Assembly: GCA_022747635.1 (NCBI GenBank)
Contig: JAKTNV010000060.1
Location: 2,397,872 to 2,461,871, forward strand
Direction of reading: 5' to 3'
Source of the DNA: Hetaerina americana
Lineage: Eukaryota; Arthropoda; Insecta; Odonata; Calopterygidae
Length of the DNA stretch: 64,000 nt
Below are positions 32,471 to 45,468 of this stretch, one piece after another. Position 1 is the first letter of the stretch; every line of letters starts with the position of its first letter. Made by a program: the position numbers and the translations under genes. The notes under the pieces are model-generated. The model worked only from the letters and a program-made list of their open reading frames with translations. It did not search any database and was not told the origin of the DNA.

Positions 32471-33880
32471 TTTCAAAGAGGGTATCTTTTCTTTGGCCAC
32501 GATGTGACTTGAATATTTTTTCCGTTTAACGAAATACATGATTCAATATGGAATCAGGGTGGATCATATCAGTCTAGTATCACAATGAAACACAAACTAT
32601 TATTACATTTTACAATTAAAAGTTGTGTTTCCCCTAAATTTACCACAATAATCAGCCCAGAGATTGCTCCAGTCGGTGAGAGTAGAGTTTACCTCGTATT
32701 AAGTTTAACAGTGCGTGAAATTTACTCATGAGCAGGGAGCGGTGAGTTCCTTATTCTCAGCGCCACCCACGACATTTCGGGAAGATCTGATCTCCACGGG
32801 AAGCACGGCGCTTGCTTAGCTGAAGGTACGCCAATACATCCAATTTCACCTTTAAACACTAATTACCACGCAATAAAATTCACGAAGTACATATAGAGGA
32901 GTGTGGTAGATTATTAAGGGAAATTTCGTAAGTGGATTACACACAGGAAATGGGGCTCGAAATTTGTCGCGTGGAGAATCTAGCGGAAAACGGGTATTCC
33001 TTGCATGCAAGGGTCACATGGTTCGATCCATACTGCAAATATTTTACGACATAACAGCCACGAAGTCAATCGCGGTGTTTTAAGGGACACAAAAAGGCAT
33101 TTGGCCGGCCATAGCGCGGGGAAACGTGTGGCCGATGAATTTCCCAAATGCTCATTTAAATGTTCCCTTCTCACTTCAGCACGCGTTCAAATTCCATTAT
33201 TTGTTGGGGGATGCACATTAGATATGAACCGCAATCAAGCTGGAGTTACACGGTTATCTTAATTCCCTTTATACTCACTGATGAAACTCAACCAATTGTC
33301 ATTACAAGCTCAGAGAACTGAAAAGGCGCCTCCATCATGAGGATTAATAATGGACGCCGGCTTGAGAAGCGATTCCTTGGATAGACCCACTTCAGCACCT
33401 TTGAAACTGATGAATTCTCCACGTGATGATGTCCGTTTCAAGGTTTCCATTCGTAAATGGACCAACCTCGGTTAAATACCAATTACATTGTGTACGAGTA
33501 CATCTGCCTTCCATAAAAAAACTAAATCATTTCTCGTTATAAATGCCTAAGATCTATCATGAATCCCCAGAAAGGTGTATTATGACACTCGGCTGACGAA
33601 GTCATTTATTCCAAGTGGCAAAATATGGCATTCGAGTTGAGTGAATTTAGTGGGCCATCAATTTTTTCTTCAATTGAAAAATCCATGTAGTATTTCTCCC
33701 AAATAACAATGATTATTAAAGGAGCCATTGACGATCTGAATTCTTTGACCAGCCTCGATGAACCTGATGCGACGCATCTTTCCGTGATGCGTCTGTGGAA
33801 ACTTCGGAATGGGTGATGTGTTACGCTTCCGGTAAACGTGAATAGCATCGTTATATATTTTAGCTGCGACGAAATGTTCC
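32471..33880. other. non-coding, nothing recognised
   Basis: This stretch holds only short ORFs without domains. No repeat matching other parts of the window was seen. Confidence 0.45.
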
Positions 33881-34150
33881 CTTCGCGCTACACTCCGCGT
33901 TCCAATTCCTGGCACACTGGCTCACCTCCGCCCACCCCGCCTCCGACCCCTCCCCCCTCTCCCTCTCTATCCACAATGCTTTCCCGACTAACGAAAACCG
34001 CGAGCGTGGCCGGAGAGCCGCCAGTGCGCCCCGCATCCAGCAGATATTGGCATCGAGCCATTCGAATTGCTCACAGGTTTCAAGTCTCCGAGTGCCCGAA
34101 AAGGCCACGAGATGTGCCAAGCTCATAAAAAACGGCGGAGGGCCCACGCC
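33880..34150. promoter_or_regulatory. GC-rich / pyrimidine-rich block
   Basis: CpG-rich sequence with a C/T tract (about 33930-33970). Overlapping ORFs on both strands reflect GC content. It could be a regulatory block of the KLF locus; function is inferred only from composition. Confidence 0.3.
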
Positions 34151-34661
34151 ACATGCGTGAGCAATGGTTGCATATCAATTGGGATCATAAGAGCTTTTGG
34201 GAATGTTGGCTGAATGGAGATTGAAGGGGGTGAACGGAGGGCCCTGATCCGAAAGCCGGCTGCCAATCTGCATCCATTTGATTATTTTGAAAGAGAAAGC
34301 GGTAATAGTGCAACTCCCGGGTGCCTTTAAACATTTTCGCGAAAGTTTAGGTAAATTCCGTCACTCAAAATAAAGTTGGTGCCTTCGCCAGCGTAGTTAC
34401 TTTCCTTCGCGAGACTCGTACTCGACCGCCTGCACGTAGGCTATTATGAAACGCCATCTTCTCAGTAGTTATTTCCGATGCCCCACCGAATACATAAAAA
34501 CACCGCTTTGGGGCGAGTGAAAATATTTGTGCAATTCATATATTAAGCCTTAAGACGCCGCCGTGGGACGACACCATCACCTTCCCGTCACCGAATTCCG
34601 AGAGGAGTTTTCGAGTATATGAACGTCACCCCCGTCGCCCCCGTGCCAACGCCGATGGTCT

Positions 34662-34806
34662 GGGGGGGGGGGGGGTCTTCCGCTCTTTAACTGATTTCTT
34701 GGATTTCTCATTACGGAAATTATGAGATGCGCTCCCGATGGCACCAGCCGTCGCAGCGGAGGGCGGGGAGGGGGGGCGGAGGGGCGAAGAGGGTCGCAGG
34801 GGGGCG
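34662..34806 (+). repeat. G-run cluster with G-quadruplex potential
   Basis: A run of about 14 G starts at 34662. At 34758-34806 the plus strand has closely spaced G runs (GGGCGGGGAGGGGGGGCGG, then GGGG and further GGG runs), which meet the usual four-run pattern. The flanks are GC-rich to ~34950. Confidence 0.7.
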
Positions 34807-34959
34807 CATTTTCGTTTCCCTTGCGGGTAGTTGAGGAAAAAGCCGTCGTCTGTTTCCTGGAGACTTAGTCGCAACAAAACTTTCGAAGGGAAAAAAAATT
34901 GAATCGCGGAAATTGTCCGCGTGCACTAGGCGGGCCGATTTTCTCTCCTCAGCCACGTG

Positions 34960-36230
34960 TCAAACGCGTGTGATGGTGTCGCTATGAGTTTAGCGATTCG
35001 TAGCCATGTTGAGAGAGGGGTTTCAGATCAAGCGGATGTTATACAACTCACGAAATAAGTAAGCCCTCTCATGAACCCTGTAGTAAAGCCTGTTAAACAC
35101 ATTCCCTGTTGACATCTTAGGCTCGCTCATTAAAGCTTAAGTTAAATGACCATTTGAGACACACATTTGTAAGTTGTCACATGGAATTCAACTAGTTTAA
35201 CTATGGTAACCGTAGATAAAACTACTTTTCATTAACTATAAAAATATTATTTGTCATAAATTGGTTGCGAAGAAATACATCGAAGTCAAGGAGGTAAAAT
35301 AAAAATAAAAGTGGCAGAGGCAAAGCGGTGCGAATCAGAGTAAGGGAACAATAATAATTTGTCCACATTTATTGTTTAAAATTCCAATTCACAGTTTTTC
35401 ATGCACAGTTACAAGACGAAGAGCTTGAAGCCACCCAATCAAAACATTGTTAGAAGTTCATTATTTATTTGAATTTTATTACGAATTTGCTGCTTTTCCC
35501 AGCTCGGTAAGTTTGCTTAACGTTTTGGACCATTTAACAGTTGACATTCGCAATAGTTCTCTGCGCATAAAAATTGCGATGAAATTTGGGGAATGCGGGA
35601 GAAGTGTACAGAAAATAATCGAAAGGTAATGGGAGATTGAAGTCTGATACCGAGAAAATAAGAGGAATGGGCTTTTGGACTGCTTGGAGAGAGGTTAAAA
35701 CTAGTGTGTATAGCTAAATTTTATTTATTCGTTTAAAGGGTAAAGTTAAATAGGAATTAGACAAATTTTAGTGTATAGTCTCTAGATGGATCAAAACCTG
35801 CCTCTGAATCATAGACTAATGTTACTAATATGGATCGAATGGGTGACATTTATAGATAATATGTGCAAATCGCGAGCAATGCAGGGACGACTTGACGGAC
35901 GATCGCTCACCGTAATCAGGGAAATAAAAGGCAGTTGAAGGAACTCCATCATCAGTCAATGCTAGAGCGTCTTAATGACGTGCCGTTTCGTACGGAAGTG
36001 CCATTTTTCAAGTTTAACTTAATCCAGGAAAAAATTTTAAAGCAAATAAACTGTATATGTATTGGTGAATATTGTATAGTAATCCTAAGCCAATGTGCAA
36101 TTGGAAATAATGCAGGAAAATTCAAATTTCGTTTTAGCAACAGCAGTCGTGCCAACCCACAGTAGTATTGCCGTTCATGCATCTCCGAGGTATTGCGGTT
36201 CATGCACCAGTCCATGGAAAAATTGAATGA
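34960..36230. other. non-coding, nothing recognised
   Basis: AT-rich sequence with conflicting short ORFs on both strands and no domain. Confidence 0.4.
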
Positions 36231-36345
36231 ATTCTAGAATGAAAGAAACCTACTATGTATTTACTCAGGTACTGAAGATGACGCCTATGCGTTGAAGACA
36301 CTTGTACCAAATTAATTGTTTTGTGGTATATGCATAGCATTCTTC
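36230..36345 (+). mobile_element. Penelope-like hairpin fragment
   Basis: GGTACTGAAGATGACGCCTATGCGTTGAAGAC resembles the CTGAAGA-stem-GAAAC motif at 20.81 kb, with the final box altered to GAAG. An AT-rich tail with TTGTGGTATATGC follows. Assignment is by motif only. Confidence 0.3.
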
Positions 36346-36714
36346 TTTCATTCGAAAATGAAGTCCCACGTAATCAAGCCTGATACCATCGAGTGTATAA
36401 TAATTTCTATTTTCAGGGAAATGCGGTCCTCAATTGTAAAAGGCTGTATTTTACTGGTTGCATTAAGTAACATTAGTCAATCTATGAGGTGCACACCAAA
36501 CCCCACCATGGAGATACGAGTTCGGCATGCGGCAGTTCAATTTTCAGTTTTCGTAACAAGAAATCAGAGGATTAAATATTTCGAAGGCAAAGGATACGAG
36601 CTTGCTTTTAAAACGGCCACATTGAAGACATTACAGTCATCCTTCTCACACCCAAATGTCAAAATATGATTCCCCGCTATATTTATGATGAACGTCACCA
36701 GTTCTGAGCGATAT

Positions 36715-36975
36715 GCTCGGGCTTAGGGGGAAGGCGCCAAGCGCGCCTCGAGCGCCGCTCGCCCGCCGGACGGTCGGACGGATTCCCCGAAGCGGCAGCG
36801 CGTCGCTGTTTTCCGCGAGGGGTTCTCCCGGGAGCTCTTCCGCGCACCTTCCAGCTCACTCACTGCCGGCCGGAGCAATCCACGCAATCGGCATTTTCTG
36901 TGCGCGCCAGGAAATCGGTGTTGTGCATGCGCCACGGCGCCATGTGACACATCGGCACGCATCACGTCGTTAGTC
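36715..36975. promoter_or_regulatory. CpG-island-like block
   Basis: A short, sharply GC- and CpG-rich block (many CGCC/CGCG) in otherwise AT-rich, repeat-poor sequence. It has ORFs in several frames on both strands, as expected from composition. It could be an alternative promoter or first exon region of the KLF gene. No TATA box or splice donor is convincing. Confidence 0.35.
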
Positions 36976-37229
36976 TGCAAGGTATTTCTCCTAATGTCGC
37001 GCACATGATCTACACTTTTTGAGAGCCCATGAGCGAGACTTGTGCATGCGGGAAAACGGATCCCGTTCTCCGTTCGAAGGCGGGAGAGGCGATTAACTTT
37101 TGGGCACTGCTTTCTCCGCGGGCGATGAAAATGAAGCGAAAGAATTCCTTGATTCCATTCCTAAATGTTAATATAAATGGTCCAAACGCGTTTGATACCA
37201 AGGAAACTGGAGTGAATATTTTCTCCTGA

Positions 37230-40040
37230 GAGTTACACGTGAACCATGATCACTGGCAGGGCTGTTGACGGATGCAAAATCATTGACAGGACAATGTGTA
37301 TAGTGAGCAGAGTATATTACTTAGGAAGATATCCATATTGAATTTAACTTTTGCTTGGTCTTACTGGATGGCTGCAAATAAAAATCACCACGCTCATTAT
37401 TGCAATCCCTGGATACAGCAAATACTTTTAGCTCTTTGGTAGGATGCAGGCGAATTTTAAACAGAATATTTTATTTGCAAAGATTTACAACTGCGTATGG
37501 GCAAATTTCAGCCATTACATAGTGGAGAAAATCATTCCACTTCAACTACGGTAAACACGAAACGGGTAAATCTTAAAGTGCTGAGAATGTAATTGAAAAG
37601 AAAACGCGTTACTTACATATATTCACGGATTGGTGTGAGTTGAAAGCTAGGATTTCTCAACCATGAGCAATATTTGATGAATGGCATGAAAACCTTTCCA
37701 GCTTTCCTCAATAAGTTCCCACGACCCTACTCTTTACGCAGAGTTCACAATTAAACTTTTGTTTGGAGGTTTATTGCGTTCAAAGCTTTCATTTTTTGCC
37801 TTAATTGATGAATATGAGTAGGAATATTTACTCATTTCACATCCTAGATCGGTGCACTCACCGAAAAAATTCATTAGAGTTCTCTTTCGTCTTCTTTAAT
37901 GCCAATAATTTTCTAAAAACACCTCTTGTTGTAACCTCGTAAGACAAAGAGCTAATCAAACATTCAATCAGGAAAACGCTAATCCTGGAGCGGTAGAGAA
38001 AAATCGCCGACCTCACGGCGATGGCCTAATGATCACGCGTTGACACGCGGCTGACGGGCAGTAGGAACACACTCTTCACGAGCTCGACAGACCATTAGAG
38101 GCATCGATTTTAATGCGCTACATAAAGAATTCAAAATTAAAGTACTCTATGAGGTGTGAAAAATTATTAACTTTAATTCGGTTCTGAATCTTGTATCACT
38201 ATAAATTGAAAGCATTTCCGTCAGGAGGTTTGCAACGCGCTCAGATCAATTTCTTAGCCATAAACGTGACTAAATTCGACTTTTTTAGCGATGGTGACTT
38301 TCTGTTTTTGCTTTGCGCAGAAGTTTGAAAAGAAAAATCCTACGAAGCCTCGAAAATTCTTACTTATATTTCTCGGTCCGCCATCTGAAATCACAAAGAA
38401 TGCTGACGCGTCAATGTTCGACATCAGCTACTTTCCTTTTAATATTGTTGCAAATTACGAACCATCACTGCATCGTTTGCGACTGAAAATAAATTCTCAA
38501 ATGAATATTAAGAATGCAAATTTGAATACAATGATGCAATCACATACTCAAACTCTCGCCGCCTTTTTACCATCTTGCAATGAGCCTCTTCATACGCCCT
38601 AGTCATATGAATTTCAAATCCATTGATGAAATATTTTGGGACCAGGAAGCATACAAATTATTGAAGACTCAAAGATAAAAAATTATAGATCAGAGAAAGT
38701 GTGCAAATTATGACGATGTCGCCCGCCAAGCATTATGTTACTCTTCAACTTATTTTGAATATGATATTGAATTAAATACGCATTACAGATGAAAACGTTT
38801 ATGACCTAAATGACATTCAGTACGTAGTACGCAGGTATATTAATAATTACATATTGAATGTGGCTATCCGGCAAAATTAAAACGGGACAACCTTAATTCC
38901 AACCAAAAAAAGAAGGTATTATTAGCACTTAAATTACTGAAGTGAGCACACAACCGCAATAGCCAAGAAACGACGGTTTCTGTACAATACTTTCAATAAT
39001 TTATAAATATTTATCTCCGAGGTTGCGTTCAAAACATAAGCAAACATTATTACTTCAAATACAGATATTATTTCGTTTTTCCCTTTAAAAATAAACAAAT
39101 TGGCCGTATTTATTAGCGTGTCAAAATAATATGCATTTATTGCATAATGCTGCGCACGCGTGATTTTCTTATCGTAGATTTTATCTTAAAGAGTCGGGTA
39201 CACACTGGCAGGCATATATCTGTAAAAACGATTACTCCACTCTTCACACAATCAGGGGAAAAAATACCACTATCATTTCATTACAAGGTATTACTATGGA
39301 TTGTGATTCTCCAAAGGTCGAACAAAATGTATTTTAAATACCCCTGTATTCCTCTATCTTCGAGAAAATTACTTTCATTGAAAGTGTTTAATATTAAATA
39401 AAATATGTGGGTAAATTCCGATCACTCTGCAGATATATCGCATTATCCATATGAGAGGGCATTTTAGAATTGGGCCACGGTGGCATAGTTGATAACATTA
39501 AATATACGATAAGTGGCAAAGGTTTTTTTCACCATCGTATACTTAATTCCCAGGCCAAGTAATCGTTCTTATATATCTCCTGGGGTCGAAATATCTATTA
39601 GTGACATTTTGTGTGCATTATTAAAACGAAAAATGGAAAATTCTATCTTCACAGATGTTGTTTAATCAAAGGTAATCACTAGCATCGTTGACTTTACAGA
39701 TAAAATATGCTATAGGTTTTAATGTAAATTCCCATTGACCCCTGCAAATAACTAATACATGCTCTGAGTTTTTAGAATATCTAAATCATCCGCGATTGGG
39801 GTAATTTTTAGGCCGTATTGCTAGTGTCGAGGTACAATGAGCTGAACACACCGAACAAAAAGCGAACTGTAATGAATGAATGAGAGCTGTTTGTAAGCCA
39901 CCCCCTTCCTGCCACCAATTAGAAACTAATTTTTCCTGAATTGCGGAGTTAAGCGATACGTTTTCATGGTCACTGACTCTGAAAAACGTTTAATCAAAAT
40001 ATTTACTCTTCGTCTTAGTATGCTTCGCCGGTGCCCAATA
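37230..40040. other. non-coding, nothing recognised
   Basis: AT-rich and free of the recognised repeats. It could hold conserved regulatory DNA of the KLF locus, but nothing in the single sequence demonstrates this. Confidence 0.4.
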
Positions 40041-40049
40041 TACAGCCGT

Positions 40050-41780
40050 GATTTCGTCTACCATCTCGAGCTGTGATGACCGCAGCCTTAGAAGAAAACG
40101 AAAGGGTCGCGTCGCGAGGGGTGCTGAGGGCGAGAATGACGGATGGGGATACGCAAAAGAGAGGAAGGAGCCCGCAGATGGGAAGCCGAAGGCATCGGCC
40201 GTTGAAGTCTCCCGGAGCAATATGCGATTGCGCTGCTCTCGCTCTCTCTCTTTCCGTCGGACGAGCTCGGGTCGATCTCAGCTGGGAGTGGCTTCGTGGG
40301 TCCATCTAATCAAGGCGTTCCTGAGACGAGAGACGTCCTGAATGAAGAGAGGAGCCACGACGCCGAACCCTCCTGGGATTTCAAAAGCTCCATCCCTAGA
40401 CGTACAAGAAAATAACAAAAGAGAGAATATTGAAGACCTAACTTGTCGAGATCCGTCTGAAAAGGGTGACAGCGGCGTTACTCGGAGAAAACAGATCGTG
40501 CGATAGATCAATTGCCACACGTTCGCAAGTTACACACTAAACGCCCACAGCGATGCTCGGTCTACCGATTCGGAAAAGAGCCGACGGAGGGGAAAACCAG
40601 TGAGAAAGACACTCTCGGAGAGTGATCCCTGTCCGACGGTACGGGCGACGCCCCCATCATCAGAACGGCCGGCCGAATGATCGCACATAGAGTTGTCGGT
40701 GGCCGGGGATTGTAGCGGCATCGCCAACCGTGTCCACGGGGCGCCCCTCCCCACACAGCACCGCCGAAGACCGTGAGCTCCCGAGAGCATCTTTCCCTCA
40801 CCGGTTGGAGGGAAGTTTCGTCGCAGCGACAACAAGGAATTCCCCGTTGGTGCGCGTCCGACCGCACTGCTCCTCGGTACTCACATCTTGGAAGAACGTG
40901 ACCTCCGAAGACATCTTCCCGCCGAGACCTCCGGGGGCGCCGCTTTCCGGAGCCTCCAGCCTCAGCAGGGGATACACAACACCACTGGCACCAGACATTT
41001 GCGCTCCACACGGTGCACCACTTGCTTGCTCCCCGCGACACCGCCAGGTATCACCAGAGGACGTCGAGGTGAAAACGTATCTCTCCCAAGAAAATGAACC
41101 CTCCCAGGAAAAACAACAATGGGAGGACGTGCCACGGTATCTTGGCGGCACTCTGGCGCGTGTGCGTTGGAGGCGGGTTCTCCGTGGAGGGGGCGGGGGT
41201 CCGCGCACACCGCGTTTGCAAACAATATAAGGCACTTTCTTCTCCCTTCCCTTTCGATTTCACCCTCCGTGCGTCTGTCTAAAGGCGGCAGTAATGACCG
41301 AGCACACTCCGAGCACGCTTCAACTCGCGGCTCGCTCTAAGCACCGCCTCACCACTTCACCGGACGCTCGCCTTACGCCTCAGCCAGCCGCTCTCTTTGG
41401 ACTACTTAACCGTATACCTGTTACAGTCCGCAGGCTTCTGCCCCTGAGACCCTCTCCCCCCCTCTCGCGACCCCCTCCCCCGTCTCACTCCCGTTCCGCC
41501 CCCATAGCCAGCCCGCCCTCTCCGTCTTCCCCCTTCTCATCGCTGCTCCCCCTCCATCACGCAAAGGCAGTCTCTTTTTCACCCGCGTTCTTGGACTGCG
41601 CACCTCCCCAGTTTCTGCCTTTTTTTCGTCACCGTTCAGGGAGGGATGAGGGAGGGAAGGGGTGGGAGGAGTAATGATGCCCATCCAATCATTTGTCGGT
41701 GCTCGGGAGGCGGGTGACCAATGAGGATGCAGATCGAAGGTAAAATGATTGTTTGGAAGGATTCTCTGGCGGAGATTGCG
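40050..41780. promoter_or_regulatory. large CpG-island-like region, candidate KLF promoter
   Basis: About 1.7 kb of GC- and CpG-rich sequence with open frames of 100-166 codons in nearly every frame on both strands. That is a composition effect and does not indicate coding. A TATA-like AATATAAGG occurs at 41223-41231 on the plus strand. The only recognised gene is downstream on the minus strand, so this is the best placed promoter/first-exon candidate in the window. No specific start site or donor could be fixed. Confidence 0.4.
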
Positions 41781-41876
41781 CACATTCCCGTTAGGTGTCG
41801 GGGGGATCGGTAAGATGGCTTTTGAACGGTAAACAGTTCTGTAGCTTACGTGGGAGGGGGAAGGTGAGTGAGTGAG

Positions 41877-41935
41877 AGTGTGTGTGTGTTTGTGTGTGTG
41901 TGTGTGGTTACTTGTGTGTGTGTGCGTGTGTAATG
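41877..41935 (+). repeat. TG microsatellite
   Basis: A (TG)n run with short interruptions at the edge of the CpG-rich block. Confidence 0.9.
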
Positions 41936-42399
41936 CAGGAGCGTTTACAGTTTGCGGACATAATGCTGCCGAGGTGCTCTAGTCCGATCGATTACTTGGA
42001 TCACTATCGAACCGTTGGAGCGTTTCACTGTCGGTGTACCAAACGTCAGGAGCACTTCGGGAGCGGGTTTCGTTGAGGAATACTTTCGATTTCATTCGAT
42101 CCGTGAGGAAAGGGCAAGAGCGTCCATGGCTCCAGACCAACCCCACACACCTCTTCCTCCAGTTCCGCGTCGCATGTCGCGTGTGGACGACAAGTCGCGT
42201 GGGTGGATATAGCTCGTGTGAGAGTTCAGATCTCAAGAAGTACGAGGAACTCGTCTGTCTATCCTTAACGCGGTTCAAGTAACAGCCACACACATCCACA
42301 TTGACTTTGTGCCTCACGAAAACCATGCTCTTTCCTCGTCGCAAATCTAACATGAAAATACGTATCGTGCACATTTTAAGAATTGCTGCAATTTACCTT

Positions 42400-44720
42400 G
42401 CAACCTAAAAAAAACATTGAAAAATCATATTTGGAGCACCAAATTTTAAAAATTTAACTTTTGAAAGTTTACACCTTGCCTTCTGCATATATTTCGTAGT
42501 GGATACCATTAGCATTAACCAGGATAGCATTCAAGTACTGTGTAGCCTCTAATGTGATACACGACGTAATTCTTGGTACGCTACGAATAAAACTTCATTC
42601 CTGATGGATGACTGAATGGTAAGAAACACACTTCGTTCCATGAGGGTAAATGAATTTCAATACCTGAACAACAAATCTAAGAAGAGTTACTTCTATTTTT
42701 CAAGGAATTCCATTATTTGACGGCATTTTTTCGCATGCTATTAGAATTCTTAAAAGTACACGGTATGAGTCTAATTTTGATGGCGAGTTTGGTGTAAATT
42801 TATAGCATATTTTAATTTATCATAACTAAGATGATATATGATGTTTTCATGAAAATATCATTAGCAGACAGTAAATTTCGATTGAGTAATTTCGATTCGA
42901 AGAAGCTCTGTGTGCATTTCGTGTTGTTGCAGTCATTTTCAATTTCCTTTTTTCGCTATGGAGAGTATAAGTATTGCGAATTGAAATATTTTGTTTAAAA
43001 CTATTTTTATACATTTATTCTTTTTGATCAATTTTGCAATGTACGAATCCATGATTCCCGTATATTCTTAGTGTGACGCAAAGCAATTTTAGATCTTTTT
43101 AATGTAATCAAATTGAATAACTTCAACAATTTTTGCGTCGAATACAATAACTCCTACACCCGAACTTCTAGTGCTTTAGAGGCAATGCTTGCGCTTCAAA
43201 AGTGTATAACTTCGAACTCAACATCTGTGTTGTCTTCCTGAGTAAATTTTCCATTTCGTCAAACATCCATTTGCATAAATAGCGGTGAAATGGATTTCTT
43301 TTCATTTTTAGTGTCCTGAAAAAACGGATAATTACCTCCTAAAATCATCATATACCATTTCCAAATATTGATGCCATAATTTGGAACGCTTCATTTTTAT
43401 AAAGATCAATTAAACCTTCCAATGAAGAAGAAATATTTAAAAACCAATTTTTATGCGTTGAATAACGATTGAAAAAACTGCATTTTCAACTTAATGGAAA
43501 ATTTTATGCTAATAAATAATTTCCCTGTAGGAACATAATATTGACCTTTCAAGTCTCATCGAGGTAACTCTTCAGGTCAATTCCGTGCATAAGTGTTCTA
43601 TTTCAACACCGGCACTTCCCAGTACCTACTTCTTGGTTATGCAAACCGTAATTTCAAACTTTTTCAGAATGCAATAGCTACATTGGCTGGACAAGGCAGT
43701 TTTCCTTTAACCTAGATGATAAAGAAGAGAGATTTAGCATGAATGCTGGCGTTTATGGCTGGATCTTAGGTTTCTTAAGATGGAAATATATTTTCTCGAC
43801 TCATTACATTCTAACAGTTATTTTTTAAATGAGCTTTTTAATAAAAGCGATGTCCTAAGCATGCCAACTCGAAAACTCCATTCCACTAATTCCTAAAGAA
43901 CGCAGAGCCTCACTTCGGGATACCTTCGTGCACATTATACATCTATCTACCAAAATGAGGTTGCGTGCAGCGATTTTTAAAATTTGTTTATTAAAAATAG
44001 CTTGGGCCGTGGCAAACGATCAGTTTGGTTTTCCCGAAACCCATTCGGCGCATACACGTACGAAAACTTCCGTCCCACAAATTAGAGCGGGCGGACCATT
44101 TAAATCCTTTCCATCGAGTAGAAAGCGGAGAAGTCAGAGGTTATGGAGCAATTATTTACGCATTTTCAAACGAAAGCTCTAATAAAGCGTCGAACTTGTT
44201 TCGCGGGCTCCTTACTTACAATATATGCCGCCAGTGAATTACACGATGCGAATTTATTTCAGAGGGCTTCACTGTGCAAATTATTGTTCGTTTGATAACT
44301 TAGTACAATTTCTGTATTTCTCTCTGAGATCTCTCTGTCATTTCATATTGCTCTAGAGGCAAGAGGTGTCTTTCTGCAGATATTACATCGGCACTTCAAA
44401 TATTATCTGCAAGAGAAATACAATATAAGCGTCATTTAAGACGATTCCGTAGGAATGGAAACCGTAATAATGAATTTATTACAACTAAAGTATGACCATT
44501 GAATGCGCACGCTGTGAATACAGTACAGCGTTTAAAAGTAATTAATGACCAATGAAAAGTTGAAATGAATGTAGAACGACTTATCTTAAATCACACCGAT
44601 ACACAAAATAAAGTTAATTTTGCAGCTTGGCAAATCTCAAAGAAACTGTGGGAGATGCTGCAACAGTTACTTTTAACGGAGTCATCCGCTAATGTGCATT
44701 TCAATGCAACAATTTCAGAG
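42400..44720. other. non-coding, nothing recognised
   Basis: Uniformly AT-rich with few ORFs and no recognised repeats. Confidence 0.45.
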
Positions 44721-44742
44721 TGTCAAAATCATTCACCTTGAC

Positions 44743-44812
44743 CAGCGAATTCGAACCCGGATCTCTCAATGTCCGGTCGAGTGTTTTAGCCAGTTAAGCT
44801 ATGGTTCAATTT
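44743..44812 (-). mobile_element. tRNA-like SINE head, family 3
   Basis: On the minus strand, TAGCTTAACTGG (box A) and GGTTCGAATTC (box B) are correctly spaced. An anticodon-type stem (CTCGA/TTGAG) has a 7-base loop, and there is a short acceptor-like pairing (ACCA/TGGT). The base before the anticodon is C instead of the invariant U and the acceptor stem is poor, so it is not a functional tRNA. I see no tail or duplication. Confidence 0.55.
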
Positions 44813-45048
44813 AGTTTTATTCGGTCTAGTATGTTACACTGCTAGTGTTTACATTGTACACATTGTCAGCTTACAGATTATGGTTACAGCATATTTTTTT
44901 CCTTATAAATATATGTATTCATAAACGCACACATACACACACATAAACATAAATATGCATATACACACTTACATAGACATAACATTACACTTACATTCAT
45001 AAACATTGCATAAAACAATTGTGACCATGAACAATACTGTGGAAGGAA

Positions 45049-45358
45049 GGGGGATCGAGATGGTGGGGGGAATAACGTACTGGCTTCCCACCCAGAGGGC
45101 CCGGTTTCAAATCCCGGCGGTGTTGAATATTTTTCAGTAGTATCTCAATCCCTACTTGAGGTGCTTTGTGGAGGGCTCTTTGAGTGAGTGCGCCGTCCGT
45201 CGGATGGGACATTAAGCTGCGGACCCCTTGGCGCCTTTCGTAAAGAGTAGGCTAATGCCGACGCCGGGTTTCTCTCCACCCTTCATCCTTTCCTGTCCAT
45301 CCCCTATGGCGCAAATGACCTCAGCAGTCGGTCGCCTCCCCTAAATACTACTACTACT
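45049..45358 (+). mobile_element. tRNA-derived SINE, family 2, copy 2, with perfect target-site duplication
   Basis: A tRNA-like head (GATGGTGGGGGGAATAACGT region; box B GGTTTCAAATCC near 45103) is followed by the same body as the copies at 14.3 and 50.7 kb. The tail is (TAC)n. The 13-base duplication ACTGTGGAAGGAA flanks it exactly (45036-45048 and 45359-45371). It abuts the 3' end of the LINE at 45.4-50.4 kb. Confidence 0.95.
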
Positions 45359-45468
45359 ACTGTGGAAGGAAATAATCAAGGCAGGGTTCACAAGATATAA
45401 AAGAAACTATTTGGATTAGCAGCGGAACATTATATTTGGTTGGAATTATTGATAGGTTTGAAGCACAG

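Noticed and set aside
40530..41780. Many 100-166 codon ORFs on both strands
   Set aside because: High GC content removes stop codons in all six frames. The products are mutually antisense, Arg/Pro/Gly-rich and without domains.
44743..44812. Functional tRNA gene
   Set aside because: Position 33 is C and the acceptor stem does not pair well; same for the heads at 14.05, 51.2 and 55.9 kb, all of which continue into SINE bodies.
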